A stretch of 41,465 bases of DNA from a virus: positions 1 to 41,465 of the IMG/VR virus record IMGVR_UViG_3300025648_000044, one strand, 5' to 3'. The position numbers were made by a program, and so were the translations under genes. This document shows, one piece after another, positions 13,923 through 20,609 of this stretch. How positions within the stretch are numbered: position 1 is the first letter of the stretch; every line of letters begins with the position of its first letter. The notes beneath the pieces are model-generated. The model searched no databases and was not told the origin of the DNA. It was given only the letters and a program-made list of their open reading frames with translations.

Positions 13923-14192
13923 GCAAATCAGCGTGCATCTGATCAGGTCTTTGTTGGAATTTGGATTTCCGAGGCATTGGCCAAGAAAATAGAATCCGCC
14001 AGAGATGGTGTTCCGCGCTCGCAATTCATGCGTGACGCGATAGCTGATTATCTGCGACAAAAAGGTTTTTCAGTTGGTGAAGAAAAGAATGCACCGAGCC
14101 GGGTTAAACTTTTTAATTCCTCAAAAGTCCGAGCCGCCAGCAAAGCGGGTGCTGACAAGATTCGCAGGCGCCACATGCCTGCTGGCGAATGA
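13920..14192 (+). CDS. Ribbon-helix-helix regulator, divergent from the early operon (putative repressor)
   Basis: A 90-aa protein beginning MANQRASDQVFVGIWISEAL from a GTG. The RHH core (QVFVGIWISEALAKKIESAR, PRSQFMRDAIADYLRQKG) occupies residues about 8-45 and mirrors that of the leftward gene at 13665-13841, including the VF[IV]G.WI strand and the KIE and RS motifs. A basic C-terminal extension (KVRAASKAGADKIRRRH) is absent from its partner. By position it corresponds to the Mu c repressor opposite ner, but it is of a different fold from Mu c. No Shine-Dalgarno precedes the GTG. Its 3' end overlaps an antisense ORF (14113-14292). Confidence 0.75.
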   Translation: MANQRASDQVFVGIWISEALAKKIESARDGVPRSQFMRDAIADYLRQKGFSVGEEKNAPSRVKLFNSSKVRAASKAGADKIRRRHMPAGE

Positions 14193-14292
14193 TGCGCGCG
14201 ATCGCTCCAAACTCGTCTGCGACTTCCAGTTTTTCCTGCTGGCTCATTCCCGTGGTGGTTTCCACCGCAATTTTTTTAAGCCCTTTATCCAT
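14113..14292 (-). CDS. Possible antisense small Cys-rich protein
   Basis: A 59-aa ORF starting MDKGLKKIAVETTTGMSQQE with a later helix and ACGACESC Cys motif. Its composition is protein-like, and it lies on the strand of the early operon but upstream of the early promoter, overlapping the 3' end of the RHH gene by 80 bases. GGAG is only one base from the ATG, a poor spacing. The frame stays open to 14634 but that part reads like shadow sequence. Confidence 0.33.
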   Translation of the reverse strand: MDKGLKKIAVETTTGMSQQEKLEVADEFGAIARIIRQQACGACESCQHPLCWRLGLLRN

Positions 14293-14313
14293 GCTCCAGA
14301 AAAAGCAAATTAA

Positions 14314-14607
14314 ATGCCGGTTATGAAACAGATCATCTTCATTCCGCTCTGCCTGATTGCCGCCATTGTGTTGCTCTGCGGCTGCGCGGGCACTTACTTT
14401 ACTTTTGATCAGGCTCGCCGGGTGGAGGTTGGCATGACGGAGGCCGAGTTGCAAAATACCATGGGCAGTCCGAATCTGATCACCGCGCGTGGCAATAATT
14501 GTATCTGGGTTTATTCCTTCGCTGATGGCTTTGGCCGGGCTAGAAGCGTTTCTTTTGTTTTGTCTGGTGGAAAAGTTATTGAGGTTCCGAGCATCCCCTT
14601 CAAATAA
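14314..14607 (+). CDS. BamE/SmpA-like lipoprotein (moron)
   Basis: A 97-aa protein. The N-terminus is a lipoprotein signal (KQIIFIPLCLIAAIVLLCGC, lipobox LCGC with the second Cys as the likely lipidated residue). The mature part, FDQARRVEVGMTEAELQNTM followed by GSPNLITARGNNCIWVYSF, has the BamE/SmpA-OmlA fold pattern (VxxGMTxxEVxxxxGxP ... WxY). BamE proteins sit in the outer membrane; a phage copy expressed from the prophage may alter the envelope, as in lysogenic conversion (inference). An alternative ATG at 14323 gives a more standard signal peptide, but AAATTAAATG at 14314 resembles other leaders of this phage. Confidence 0.7.
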   Translation: MPVMKQIIFIPLCLIAAIVLLCGCAGTYFTFDQARRVEVGMTEAELQNTMGSPNLITARGNNCIWVYSFADGFGRARSVSFVLSGGKVIEVPSIPFK

Positions 14608-14622
14608 ATAGTCTTTCTTACC

Positions 14623-14663
14623 TACCCTCGGCACTCAGTGCCGAGGGTATTGAAAAGGGTTGG
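14623..14663. repeat. REP-like hairpin repeat, copy 1
   Basis: A perfect 13-bp inverted repeat TACCCTCGGCACT / AGTGCCGAGGGTA (14623-14635, 14637-14649) with a single-base loop is followed by ATTGAAAAGGGTTGG. Copy 2 (14994-15033) has the same 3' tail and a stem with compensating changes. The hairpin could also terminate transcription of the lipoprotein gene. Confidence 0.8.
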
Positions 14664-14765
14664 AACCTCTTGCCATTCGTTCCCGGTTGCAGGATAAAAA
14701 CAAGGTGAGCCGGAGCGCTACGAACGCACCGGCTCTGACAAACGAACCACATCCGCTTAAAGAGT

Positions 14766-14993
14766 ATGGCTCATCTGCCGCCAGAATTATTGCCCGCCGG
14801 CGCGGGATTTTCCAAGACGCTTTTTGCGGCGAATGGAAAAAGCGGCGTGGCGGCAGTACTGGTGCAGCAGCGCGGCAAACGGATGAGCAAGCTTGAAATG
14901 AAGTTCTCGGACGCGCACGCGGCGCTGGATTGGTGCCTGAAAAACCAGTCGGGATTTTATTGGTGCCCGGCGGTTGATCCGGCGCGGAACTGA
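14766..14993 (+). CDS. Hypothetical protein between two REP-like hairpins
   Basis: A 75-aa ORF (MAHLPPELLPAGAGFSKTLF). The last 36 residues (MSKLEMKFSDAHAALDWCLK, then NQSGFYWCPAVDPARN) look like a real small domain, with alternating hydrophobic pattern and Trp/Cys residues; a start at 14883 would give just this part. There is no good Shine-Dalgarno at either start. It is flanked by two direct copies of a hairpin repeat, so it may be a cassette gained as a unit. Confidence 0.45.
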   Translation: MAHLPPELLPAGAGFSKTLFAANGKSGVAAVLVQQRGKRMSKLEMKFSDAHAALDWCLKNQSGFYWCPAVDPARN

Positions 14994-15033
14994 ACCCTCT
15001 GCACTGAATGCAGAGGGTATTGAAAAGGGTTGG
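14994..15033. repeat. REP-like hairpin repeat, copy 2
   Basis: ACCCTCTGCA (14994-15003) and TGCAGAGGGT (15009-15018) form a perfect 10-bp stem with loop CTGAA, followed by ATTGAAAAGGGTTGG. The 21 bases 15013-15033 are identical to 14643-14663. Compared with copy 1, the upper stem differs on both sides while keeping pairing, which indicates selection for the hairpin. Confidence 0.8.
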
Positions 15034-15426
15034 CAAAAGTGATTTTTGCTGGGTTTTAATGTTGGCCAGTCCGTGCTACGGACAAAATTCTGGAATGGAG
15101 TGAACGGGCTGAACGGTGGGTTAGGGCTTCGGAAAGTCTTCTGCAATAGTCGGCGCGATGTTACGCGCCAGTCTCTCAACCAACCAAAAAATCAGCGGCG
15201 ATTCGCCGACGCTTTGTCGCTGCGGTGACGGTCAATTCAACCGAAGGGCTGGCGTCCTTCAACATCAACCTCATCGTAGCGGCTTTTTCTCCCGTTGCAA
15301 ACTCCGCCCATTCCTTTCCCGGGTAATGCCGGGATTCCTTTCTGGGCGGGAAGGCGTGGCCGCAACTCCGCGCCTCGGTGGGACTTTTCCGGCAGGCAGT
15401 GCCTGTATCCCATAAAAAACAAAACC
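15034..15426. other. Non-coding stretch between accessory genes
   Basis: No convincing gene is seen in this stretch. It contains a 6-bp inverted repeat GGCGCG/CGCGCC with a 6-base loop near 15153-15170, the word GGGCTGGCGTCCTT (15246-15259), which also occurs at 10982-10995 and, shifted by one base, before the MuB start, and a partial palindrome GGCAGGCAGTGCCTG near 15391-15405. These look like decayed dispersed repeats. Confidence 0.5.
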
Positions 15427-15864
15427 ATGAAACCTATGAAAAATAAAATCCGTTCGCTCCTCACCCTCGCGGCGATCGCCGCCGTGGCCGTCATCGGCAC
15501 TGCCTGCTCATCCACGAACACGCAGCAGTTCATCAACAGCACTTCCGGCGACGGTGTGCTGGGCAAGATCGCCGTGCCCATCACGCAATCCACTTCCATC
15601 GGCGCGAGCCTCTTTGTGGGACGGTTCAACAATTCCGTCGTCTTGCAGCCCACGTCCACGAATGGCGAAGTGCATTCACCCAATCTGGCGCTGGTGGTGG
15701 CCGGCGCGGGCAAGCAGGCCGTGAACGGTTCAGTGGGTAACACCAACAGCGGCTCGGCCGGGATCTCGGATGGCAGCCGCGATGCCAGCATCATTGTCAC
15801 CGGCTCGGCCCAGGCTGAATCCGCGAACGGCACGAACATGACCTATAAGATTTCCGGCCAGTGA
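15427..15864 (+). CDS. Putative secreted lipoprotein of unknown function
   Basis: A 145-aa protein starting MKPMKNKIRSLLTLAAIAAV with a signal peptide ending near VIGTACSST; the lipobox (GTAC) is not ideal but a Cys stands at the right place. The mature part is rich in Ser, Thr, Asn and Gly with alternating strands (IGASLFVGRFNNSVVLQP, RDASIIVTGSAQAES), suggesting a small beta-rich domain. The leader is A-rich (AACAAAACC) without Shine-Dalgarno. It lies between the regulators and the lysis/packaging genes, a typical moron position. Confidence 0.6.
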   Translation: MKPMKNKIRSLLTLAAIAAVAVIGTACSSTNTQQFINSTSGDGVLGKIAVPITQSTSIGASLFVGRFNNSVVLQPTSTNGEVHSPNLALVVAGAGKQAVNGSVGNTNSGSAGISDGSRDASIIVTGSAQAESANGTNMTYKISGQ

Positions 15865-15905
15865 CCAGCGTGACGCTGGACACAATTATTAAAACGCATT
15901 CCACC

Positions 15906-15992
15906 ATGAAAGCCGCCGACCTCTCCCAGCCAGTAGCGCGCAAGCGTGAAGGAAAAGTGCGCTGGTGCAAGTCGGCGGCAAAGATTTCCTGA
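15906..15992 (+). CDS. Small ORF upstream-coupled to the hydrolase
   Basis: A 28-aa ORF (MKAADLSQPVARKREGKVRW, ending CKSAAKIS). Its stop shares a base with the ATG of the hydrolase (TGATG at 15990-15994), so it may be a leader peptide that couples translation. It is basic, without a signal or known family, and evidence for expression is limited to the junction. Confidence 0.35.
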   Translation: MKAADLSQPVARKREGKVRWCKSAAKIS

Positions 15993-16627
15993 TGAACCAA
16001 CCGCGCACCATCTATCTCTTCGTGAACGGCATTGCCACTTGGCCGGGCAATTTCACGAACTGGAACAAACGCGCCGTGACGTTCACCCACACGCGCACGG
16101 AAAATCGCGCGGAGGCGTTTGAATATTTTTGCACGCCGCTCACACGGCCGTTCCGCGAGGATGAACGCGCCAAACATTTTGCGCGCGCCCTGCGGGATTA
16201 TTCCAGCGCCGGCTGGCAGATCGTCTGCGTGGGCCATTCCAACGGCTGCGATGTGATCCTGGACGGCCTGCGCCGGGCGGACTGGCCGAAGGTGGAAACC
16301 ATTCACCTGGTCTGCGGCGCGTGCGAGGCGGATTTCAACCGCAACCTTTTGAACCGGGCGCTGGAAAACAACCGCGTCGGAAAAGTTTTTGTCTATTGCG
16401 CGGAAGACGACTGGGCGCTGCCGCTGGCGAACACGGCCGCCGGCAAGCTGCTCGGCTACGGCGTGCTCGGTTTGAAGGGTGCGCTGCGCATCGACGACCG
16501 GGTCAAGGATCGCGTGGGCCAGATGTGGTGGCCGCGCTACGGCCACTCGACCTGCTGGCAGCCGGATCACTTCGTATCAACGATGAAATATTTCTTCACC
16601 GGTCCCATTGAAGGAGTCAGGCCATGA
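15992..16627 (+). CDS. Alpha/beta hydrolase (serine esterase/lipase fold)
   Basis: A 211-aa protein. The nucleophile elbow GHSNG is at 81-85 with Ser 83 after strand WQIVCV. A candidate catalytic Asp lies in VYCAEDDWALP (139-140) and His in PRYGHSTC (185) or QPDHF (193), so a full Ser-Asp-His triad is available. N-terminal strand IYLFVNGIATW fits the first core strand. There is no signal peptide. Phage hydrolases of this fold can act as lysis esterases (LysB-type) or modify host lipids; its place directly before a small hydrophobic protein suggests a lysis role, but the substrate is unknown. The start at 15992 is chosen by coupling. ATGA overlap with the next gene. Confidence 0.75.
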   Translation: MNQPRTIYLFVNGIATWPGNFTNWNKRAVTFTHTRTENRAEAFEYFCTPLTRPFREDERAKHFARALRDYSSAGWQIVCVGHSNGCDVILDGLRRADWPKVETIHLVCGACEADFNRNLLNRALENNRVGKVFVYCAEDDWALPLANTAAGKLLGYGVLGLKGALRIDDRVKDRVGQMWWPRYGHSTCWQPDHFVSTMKYFFTGPIEGVRP

Positions 16628-16842
16628 TTGACACAAATCAAATTGCGCAGGCCGCGCAGGATGTGGCCGTGGCGAAGGCCACGTTGGCCCCGTATGTGCC
16701 GGCGCTGGCGGTGGCCGCCGCGTGGGCCGGCCGCGAGATCCGCAATGTGAACCTCTATCTCGAAGCCGTGGCCGCAAAAATCATCGCGCACGGCGGCATC
16801 TGGCAGATCGTCCGCAAACTCTGGAACAACCCGGCCAAATGA
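16624..16842 (+). CDS. Small hydrophobic protein, possible holin-like
   Basis: A 72-aa protein with a moderately hydrophobic helix (ATLAPYVPALAVAAAWAGRE) and a more amphipathic second half (YLEAVAAKIIAHGGIWQIVR) ending in basic residues. Single-span small proteins with a basic tail next to a hydrolase are consistent with a holin or pinholin, but there is no family signature, and a structural or scaffold role is possible. Four-base overlaps join it to the hydrolase (16624-16627) and the methylase (16839-16842). Confidence 0.55.
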   Translation: MIDTNQIAQAAQDVAVAKATLAPYVPALAVAAAWAGREIRNVNLYLEAVAAKIIAHGGIWQIVRKLWNNPAK

Positions 16843-17615
16843 CCACGACCCGCACCAAACCAATTCTGCGCTGGCAGGGCGGCAAGAGCCGGATGCTCAA
16901 GGAAATCCTGCCGATGATTCCGGCGCATGAATGTTATTGCGAACCGTTTTTCGGCGGCGGGGCTGTCCTCTTCGCCAAGGATCGCGCCTCGACGGAAGTG
17001 ATCAACGACATCAACGGCAACCTGGTCGCGCTCTATCGCAACCTGCAATATCATCTGCCGGCGCTGCTCACGGAATTGGACTGGCTCTTTGCCAGCCGCC
17101 AGAACCTGCACGACTTCGTCCAGCAGCCGGGTATTACCGAGCTGCAACGCGCCGCGCGCTTCCTGCTGGTGAACCGCACAAGCTTCGGCGGCAACATGCA
17201 CAGCTTCGGTGTGGCCAAGTCGAAGGGCGGCGGCGTGGGCTTTGACCACGGGAAAGTTTCCAGCCTGATCGGCGAGGCCCATCAGCGGTTGAACGGCGTG
17301 GTGGTGGAAAACATCTCCTACGACCGCATGTTCAAGAATTACGATTCGAAGGACACGTTTCATTTCATCGACCCGCCGTATCAGAACGCGACGAACGGCG
17401 GCTACCAGGGCTGGGATGAAAAGCAGCTCCGTCAATTTCGCCAGGAGGTGGGCCGTTTGAAGGGCAAGTGGATTGTAACGCTTAATGACAGTCCGTTCAC
17501 GCGCGAACTCTTCAGCGGCTGCAACCTGAAACCCATCGTCACCCAAAACCGCGCCACCAACACGCGCACGCACGCCGCGCTGAAGTTCGGCGAACTCATT
17601 ATCACCCCAAAATAA
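16839..17615 (+). CDS. Dam-type DNA N6-adenine methyltransferase (D12 class)
   Basis: A 258-aa protein with the complete alpha-class motif set: RWQGGKSRML near the N-terminus (11-20), EPFFGGGAVLF (35-45, S-adenosylmethionine binding), DINGNLVALYRNL (57-69) and the catalytic DPPYQN (178-183). It transfers methyl to adenine N6, probably protecting phage DNA from host restriction or marking it for packaging or transcription control (as Dam does at mom in Mu). No cognate endonuclease is adjacent. The ATG at 16839 gives an ATGA overlap; the frame extends to 16722 only as shadow sequence. Length is typical for the family. Confidence 0.92.
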   Translation: MTTTRTKPILRWQGGKSRMLKEILPMIPAHECYCEPFFGGGAVLFAKDRASTEVINDINGNLVALYRNLQYHLPALLTELDWLFASRQNLHDFVQQPGITELQRAARFLLVNRTSFGGNMHSFGVAKSKGGGVGFDHGKVSSLIGEAHQRLNGVVVENISYDRMFKNYDSKDTFHFIDPPYQNATNGGYQGWDEKQLRQFRQEVGRLKGKWIVTLNDSPFTRELFSGCNLKPIVTQNRATNTRTHAALKFGELIITPK

Positions 17616-17618
17616 ATT

Positions 17619-17999
17619 ATGATGCTCGCTCAATCCACCGATCTGCCGGCTGTTCCCAGCGAAACGCTCAAGTGGGTGCTGATCATCCTAGTCTCCATTG
17701 TGCTGGTTGGTGCGATTGTCTATGCCGCCATAAAAAGCGGGGACGTGAAAAAAACCATTATCAGCGACGATCCGCCACCGCAATTCGACCGGGTGCCCAA
17801 GCGCTACAACCACGAAGCCACGCAGGAGCGTTTCGGCCGGGTGGAATCCCGCCTGCGTGATCATGATCAGAAATTTGAACGGCTACAGGCGGAAAAGCAT
17901 GAGGACGACAAAGTGGCGCAGTCGCGCAACTCCCGCGTGATGTTCGCCCTCGGCAAGATCGCCGAGAAGCTGAAGGTGGACATTGAACCCACCGAATAA
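17619..17999 (+). CDS. Membrane-anchored coiled-coil protein (Mu gp25/DUF2730-like)
   Basis: A 126-aa protein with one transmembrane helix (LKWVLIILVSIVLVGAIVYA, about residues 17-36) and a cytoplasmic or periplasmic coiled-coil region (ATQERFGRVESRLRDHDQKF, ERLQAEKHEDDKV). This is the layout of the Mu gp25-type proteins that precede the small terminase. An i-spanin-like role is an alternative. It starts three bases after the methylase stop without an obvious Shine-Dalgarno. Confidence 0.65.
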   Translation: MMLAQSTDLPAVPSETLKWVLIILVSIVLVGAIVYAAIKSGDVKKTIISDDPPPQFDRVPKRYNHEATQERFGRVESRLRDHDQKFERLQAEKHEDDKVAQSRNSRVMFALGKIAEKLKVDIEPTE

Positions 18000-18002
18000 T
18001 TT

Positions 18003-18254
18003 ATGACCGACCGCGAAACCAAAATTGCCAAACGCATCCTGGATGCGCTGCACGAACTTGACGGTGGTCAGGCGCACGCCTTGACGATCCACGGTGAAAT
18101 TGGCGGCTTGGGACTTTGTTCCAGCGTGGAGTTTGAATCCGTTCTGGCCGAGCTGGATAAACGCAAACTCGTGATGTTCATCGAAACCAAGTTCAAGGGC
18201 CGGATGTGGAACATCACCGACGCGGGCGAAGCCGCCCGCCTCCAAATGACCTAG
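18003..18254 (+). CDS. Winged-helix protein (Mu gp26-position)
   Basis: An 83-aa protein: helix RETKIAKRILDALHELDGGQ, then HALTIHGEIGG, a recognition-like helix VEFESVLAELDKRKLVMFIE and a wing KGRMWNITDAGEAARL. The overall look is of a small winged helix-turn-helix domain. In Mu-like phages a protein of this size sits between gp25 and the small terminase. It may assist packaging initiation or regulate late genes. Starts three bases after the upstream stop. Confidence 0.65.
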   Translation: MTDRETKIAKRILDALHELDGGQAHALTIHGEIGGLGLCSSVEFESVLAELDKRKLVMFIETKFKGRMWNITDAGEAARLQMT

Positions 18255-18266
18255 CGGTCGGCCACC
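18250..18266 (+). repeat. Dispersed GC-rich repeat, short copy before small terminase
   Basis: CCTAGCGGTCGGCCACC differs from the core of the copies at 7139-7160 and 25491-25512 by a one-base deletion. It overlaps the stop of the winged-helix gene and lies just upstream of the small-terminase start. Confidence 0.55.
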
Positions 18267-18273
18267 ATGAAAC

Positions 18274-18939
18274 ATGAGCACTTCCAAAAAATTAATCGGC
18301 ACGGCGAGCGGCAGGCCCGAAACCGCCTTGCAGCAGCTCAAGGCCGTCTGGCTGCGTATGTCCGATGCCACGCAGGAATACTGGCGGGAGCAATTCTCCT
18401 CGGCGCGCACGCAATCGGATTTGCGGGCGGAGATCGGCCGGAAACTTTCTGTGAAGCTGCCGAGCGATTCCCGGCTGTCGAAGTTCCGCGCCTGGCTGGA
18501 CGATCAGGATGCGCGGGACGAGCAGGCGGAACGGATGCAGGAAAATACGCGGCGGATTCAAGCCGAGCATCCAGAGTGGACGCTCGACCAGGTGCGCGAG
18601 GAGGTTTTGCGGCAATCCTATTTCGAGACGCTGGCCAGCGGGAATTTCAATCTCGGCTTGAAAACGGTCCGGGCGGATCAGAACGAACGGACGGGCAAGT
18701 TCAAGGCGACGCTGGAAACGGAAAAGCTGAAGCTCGCCCAGCAGGCGGAAGTCCGCGCCCAGCAGGAATTCAATCTGGCGCGGCAAAAATTCGAGTTCGA
18801 TGCGGCCAAGGCGGCGCTGGCGCAGGCGTCGAAATTGAAAACGATTTCTGCCAGCAAACTTTCGGATGTGGAGAAAATCACCCAGGCGCGCTTGGCGCTG
18901 TTTGGCGAGCTGCCGGCGGAGCCGGCGAAAACGAAATGA
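18274..18939 (+). CDS. Small terminase subunit (Mu gp27/DUF3486-like)
   Basis: A 221-aa, almost entirely helical protein. The N-terminus (LKAVWLRMSDATQEYWREQF, then SSARTQSDLRAEIGRKLSVK) could hold the DNA-binding helices, and the C-terminal two thirds is a long coiled coil (QAEVRAQQEFNLARQKFEFD). It lies immediately before the large terminase, which overlaps it by four bases (ATGA at 18936-18939). It recognises phage DNA and stimulates the ATPase/nuclease. An ATG at 18267 in another frame is not used. No Shine-Dalgarno is visible. Confidence 0.75.
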   Translation: MSTSKKLIGTASGRPETALQQLKAVWLRMSDATQEYWREQFSSARTQSDLRAEIGRKLSVKLPSDSRLSKFRAWLDDQDARDEQAERMQENTRRIQAEHPEWTLDQVREEVLRQSYFETLASGNFNLGLKTVRADQNERTGKFKATLETEKLKLAQQAEVRAQQEFNLARQKFEFDAAKAALAQASKLKTISASKLSDVEKITQARLALFGELPAEPAKTK

Positions 18940-20477
18940 CCCCACGCATCCAATCTGCCAAAACGAGCCTCGCGGTGAAAAATCCCACCGTAAAGTTTCG
19001 GGCTTATCAAAAGCCGGTGTTTGACGACCGAACCAGCGGCGTGATGCTGCTCCATTGGTCACGGCAGATCGGCAAAAGCTACACGCTCGCGGCGTGGGCG
19101 GTGGACCGCCTGCTGTCCAAGCTGCCGGAAAACAACAACTGGCTGGTCACGGTGCTCTCCAACTCGCGCGACAACGGCGCGGAGTTTGTCATCAAATGCC
19201 AGGAAGTCTGCAACAAGCTCGGCGTGGTGATGGAGCAGAGCGACGATTCTCCCGACCTGACCTATGACAACATGCGCATGGAAGTCCGTATCACCGTCAA
19301 GGTGGGCGGCAGCACCCACGTCGGCCGTATCAAGGTGCTGGCGGCCAATCCGCGCACGGCTCGCGGTTTTTCTGGCGATCTTATTCTCGATGAGTTCGCA
19401 TTTCACGAGGACTCGAATGCGATCTGGGAAGCCGCCGAGCCAATCCTGTCTAGTAATCCTGAATTCCTCTGCCGCATCGCCTCTACTGGAAACGGGAAAC
19501 ACAACATGTTCTATCGGATGTGCAGCGGAGTTGGCCCAAACGACGGAACTGTATTCACGAGCGCTGCGGGCTTCAAAGTCTGTCGCGTTACCCGTTCAGA
19601 GGCATGGAAGATGGGCGTCAAAGTATGGGACGCCAACACGCGGCACCCGATCACACCCGGCGAAGCGCGCGCCAAGGCGCTAGACAAACGCGCCTACGAC
19701 CAGAACTACGAGTGCCAGTTCAACGACGAGAACATGTGCCTGCTCACGCACGAGTTGATCCAGCAGGCCGAGCGCGAAGGCATCCCGATTGACGAGCAGA
19801 AATGGTCGCCAGTCTCCCTGGCGCGGATGTTCCGGGCAACGGGCGAATTATTCCTCGGCGGCGACATCGGCCGCAACCGCGATTTGTCCTGTCTGCCGGT
19901 CATCGAGAAGATTGGCCAGAGCAAGCGCGTCATCGCCTGGCTGCGGATGTCCGGGATGCGGCTGCCGGCGCAACAGGTGCAGTTGGATCTCGTCTGCGCC
20001 ATGCCAAAATTCCGCAAAGCGTGCATCGACATGACTGGCATCGGCCTCGGGTTGGTGGAATACGCCCAGGAGAAATGGGGCGACTACAAGGTGCAGGGCG
20101 TGAACTTCGGCACCACGGAACCGATCAGTGACCGCATCCGCGCCGAAGGCCGGAAAGCAGAGACCGCCCGCGTGACGGAAATCATGGCGACGGAGCTACT
20201 CGCGGTGTTCGAGGAAAAATCCATCACCATTGAAGTGGAGCTGGACGGCGACGCCCGCGACGATCTGCGCAAGCCGGAGAAAATCACTTCGCCCGGCGGA
20301 AGGGTGAGCATCGCGGCCACGCGAGACGAGGCCGGCCACGCCGACCATTTCTGGGGGCTGGCGCTGGCCGTGCGGGCAAGCCAGGACAATTCTGCGCCGG
20401 GGCAAATCTATGTCTTTGAAAAATCCCGCGCCGGGCGGGTCATCGCCAGCCGGCGGGATCGGAGCATCATCGGATGA
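18936..20477 (+). CDS. Large terminase subunit (Mu gp28-like)
   Basis: A 513-aa DNA-packaging motor. Walker A variant SRQIGKSYT at about 42-50; Walker B with catalytic Glu LILDEFAF at 149-155; coupling motif region ASTGNGKHN near 182-190. The C-terminal RNase-H-like nuclease shows FLGGDIGRNRD (Asp 310), ACIDMTGIGLG (Asp 365) and DHFWGLALA (Asp 470). The length is close to Mu-like large terminases, which package headfully from inserted copies including flanking host DNA. The start overlaps the small subunit; the frame is open back to 18267, but only as shadow sequence. Confidence 0.93.
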   Translation: MTPRIQSAKTSLAVKNPTVKFRAYQKPVFDDRTSGVMLLHWSRQIGKSYTLAAWAVDRLLSKLPENNNWLVTVLSNSRDNGAEFVIKCQEVCNKLGVVMEQSDDSPDLTYDNMRMEVRITVKVGGSTHVGRIKVLAANPRTARGFSGDLILDEFAFHEDSNAIWEAAEPILSSNPEFLCRIASTGNGKHNMFYRMCSGVGPNDGTVFTSAAGFKVCRVTRSEAWKMGVKVWDANTRHPITPGEARAKALDKRAYDQNYECQFNDENMCLLTHELIQQAEREGIPIDEQKWSPVSLARMFRATGELFLGGDIGRNRDLSCLPVIEKIGQSKRVIAWLRMSGMRLPAQQVQLDLVCAMPKFRKACIDMTGIGLGLVEYAQEKWGDYKVQGVNFGTTEPISDRIRAEGRKAETARVTEIMATELLAVFEEKSITIEVELDGDARDDLRKPEKITSPGGRVSIAATRDEAGHADHFWGLALAVRASQDNSAPGQIYVFEKSRAGRVIASRRDRSIIG

Positions 20478-20609
20478 AATTTAACCACCCAACCAAGGCC
20501 GCTGGCTGCCCGCAGGGCGTTTTGCCGCGCTCTCGCGTGCAGGTGGGGGGCATAAACGCCGCAGCGGGGCTGCAATGCGCTGCACCGGCCAAATTTTTTG
20601 GAGGTTACA
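20478..20609. other. Intergenic spacer with repeat-like GC-rich sequence
   Basis: A 132-base spacer in an otherwise tight block. It contains GCAGCGGGGCTGCAA (20561-20575), whose reverse complement occurs at 8960-8974 in the transposase gene. No gene is seen. It ends in the Shine-Dalgarno TTGGAGGTTACA before the portal ATG. Confidence 0.5.

Noticed and set aside
13842-14313. Mu-type c repressor or Mor/C-type activator
   Set aside because: The regulators here are short ribbon-helix-helix proteins; no Mor/C-like helix-turn-helix activator was recognised anywhere in the window.
14293-14634. Upstream extension of the antisense ORF to 14634
   Set aside because: It is the complement of the BamE-like lipoprotein gene, which has a clear signal and domain; the extension has no protein-like pattern. 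Only the part 14113-14292 is kept as a weak candidate.
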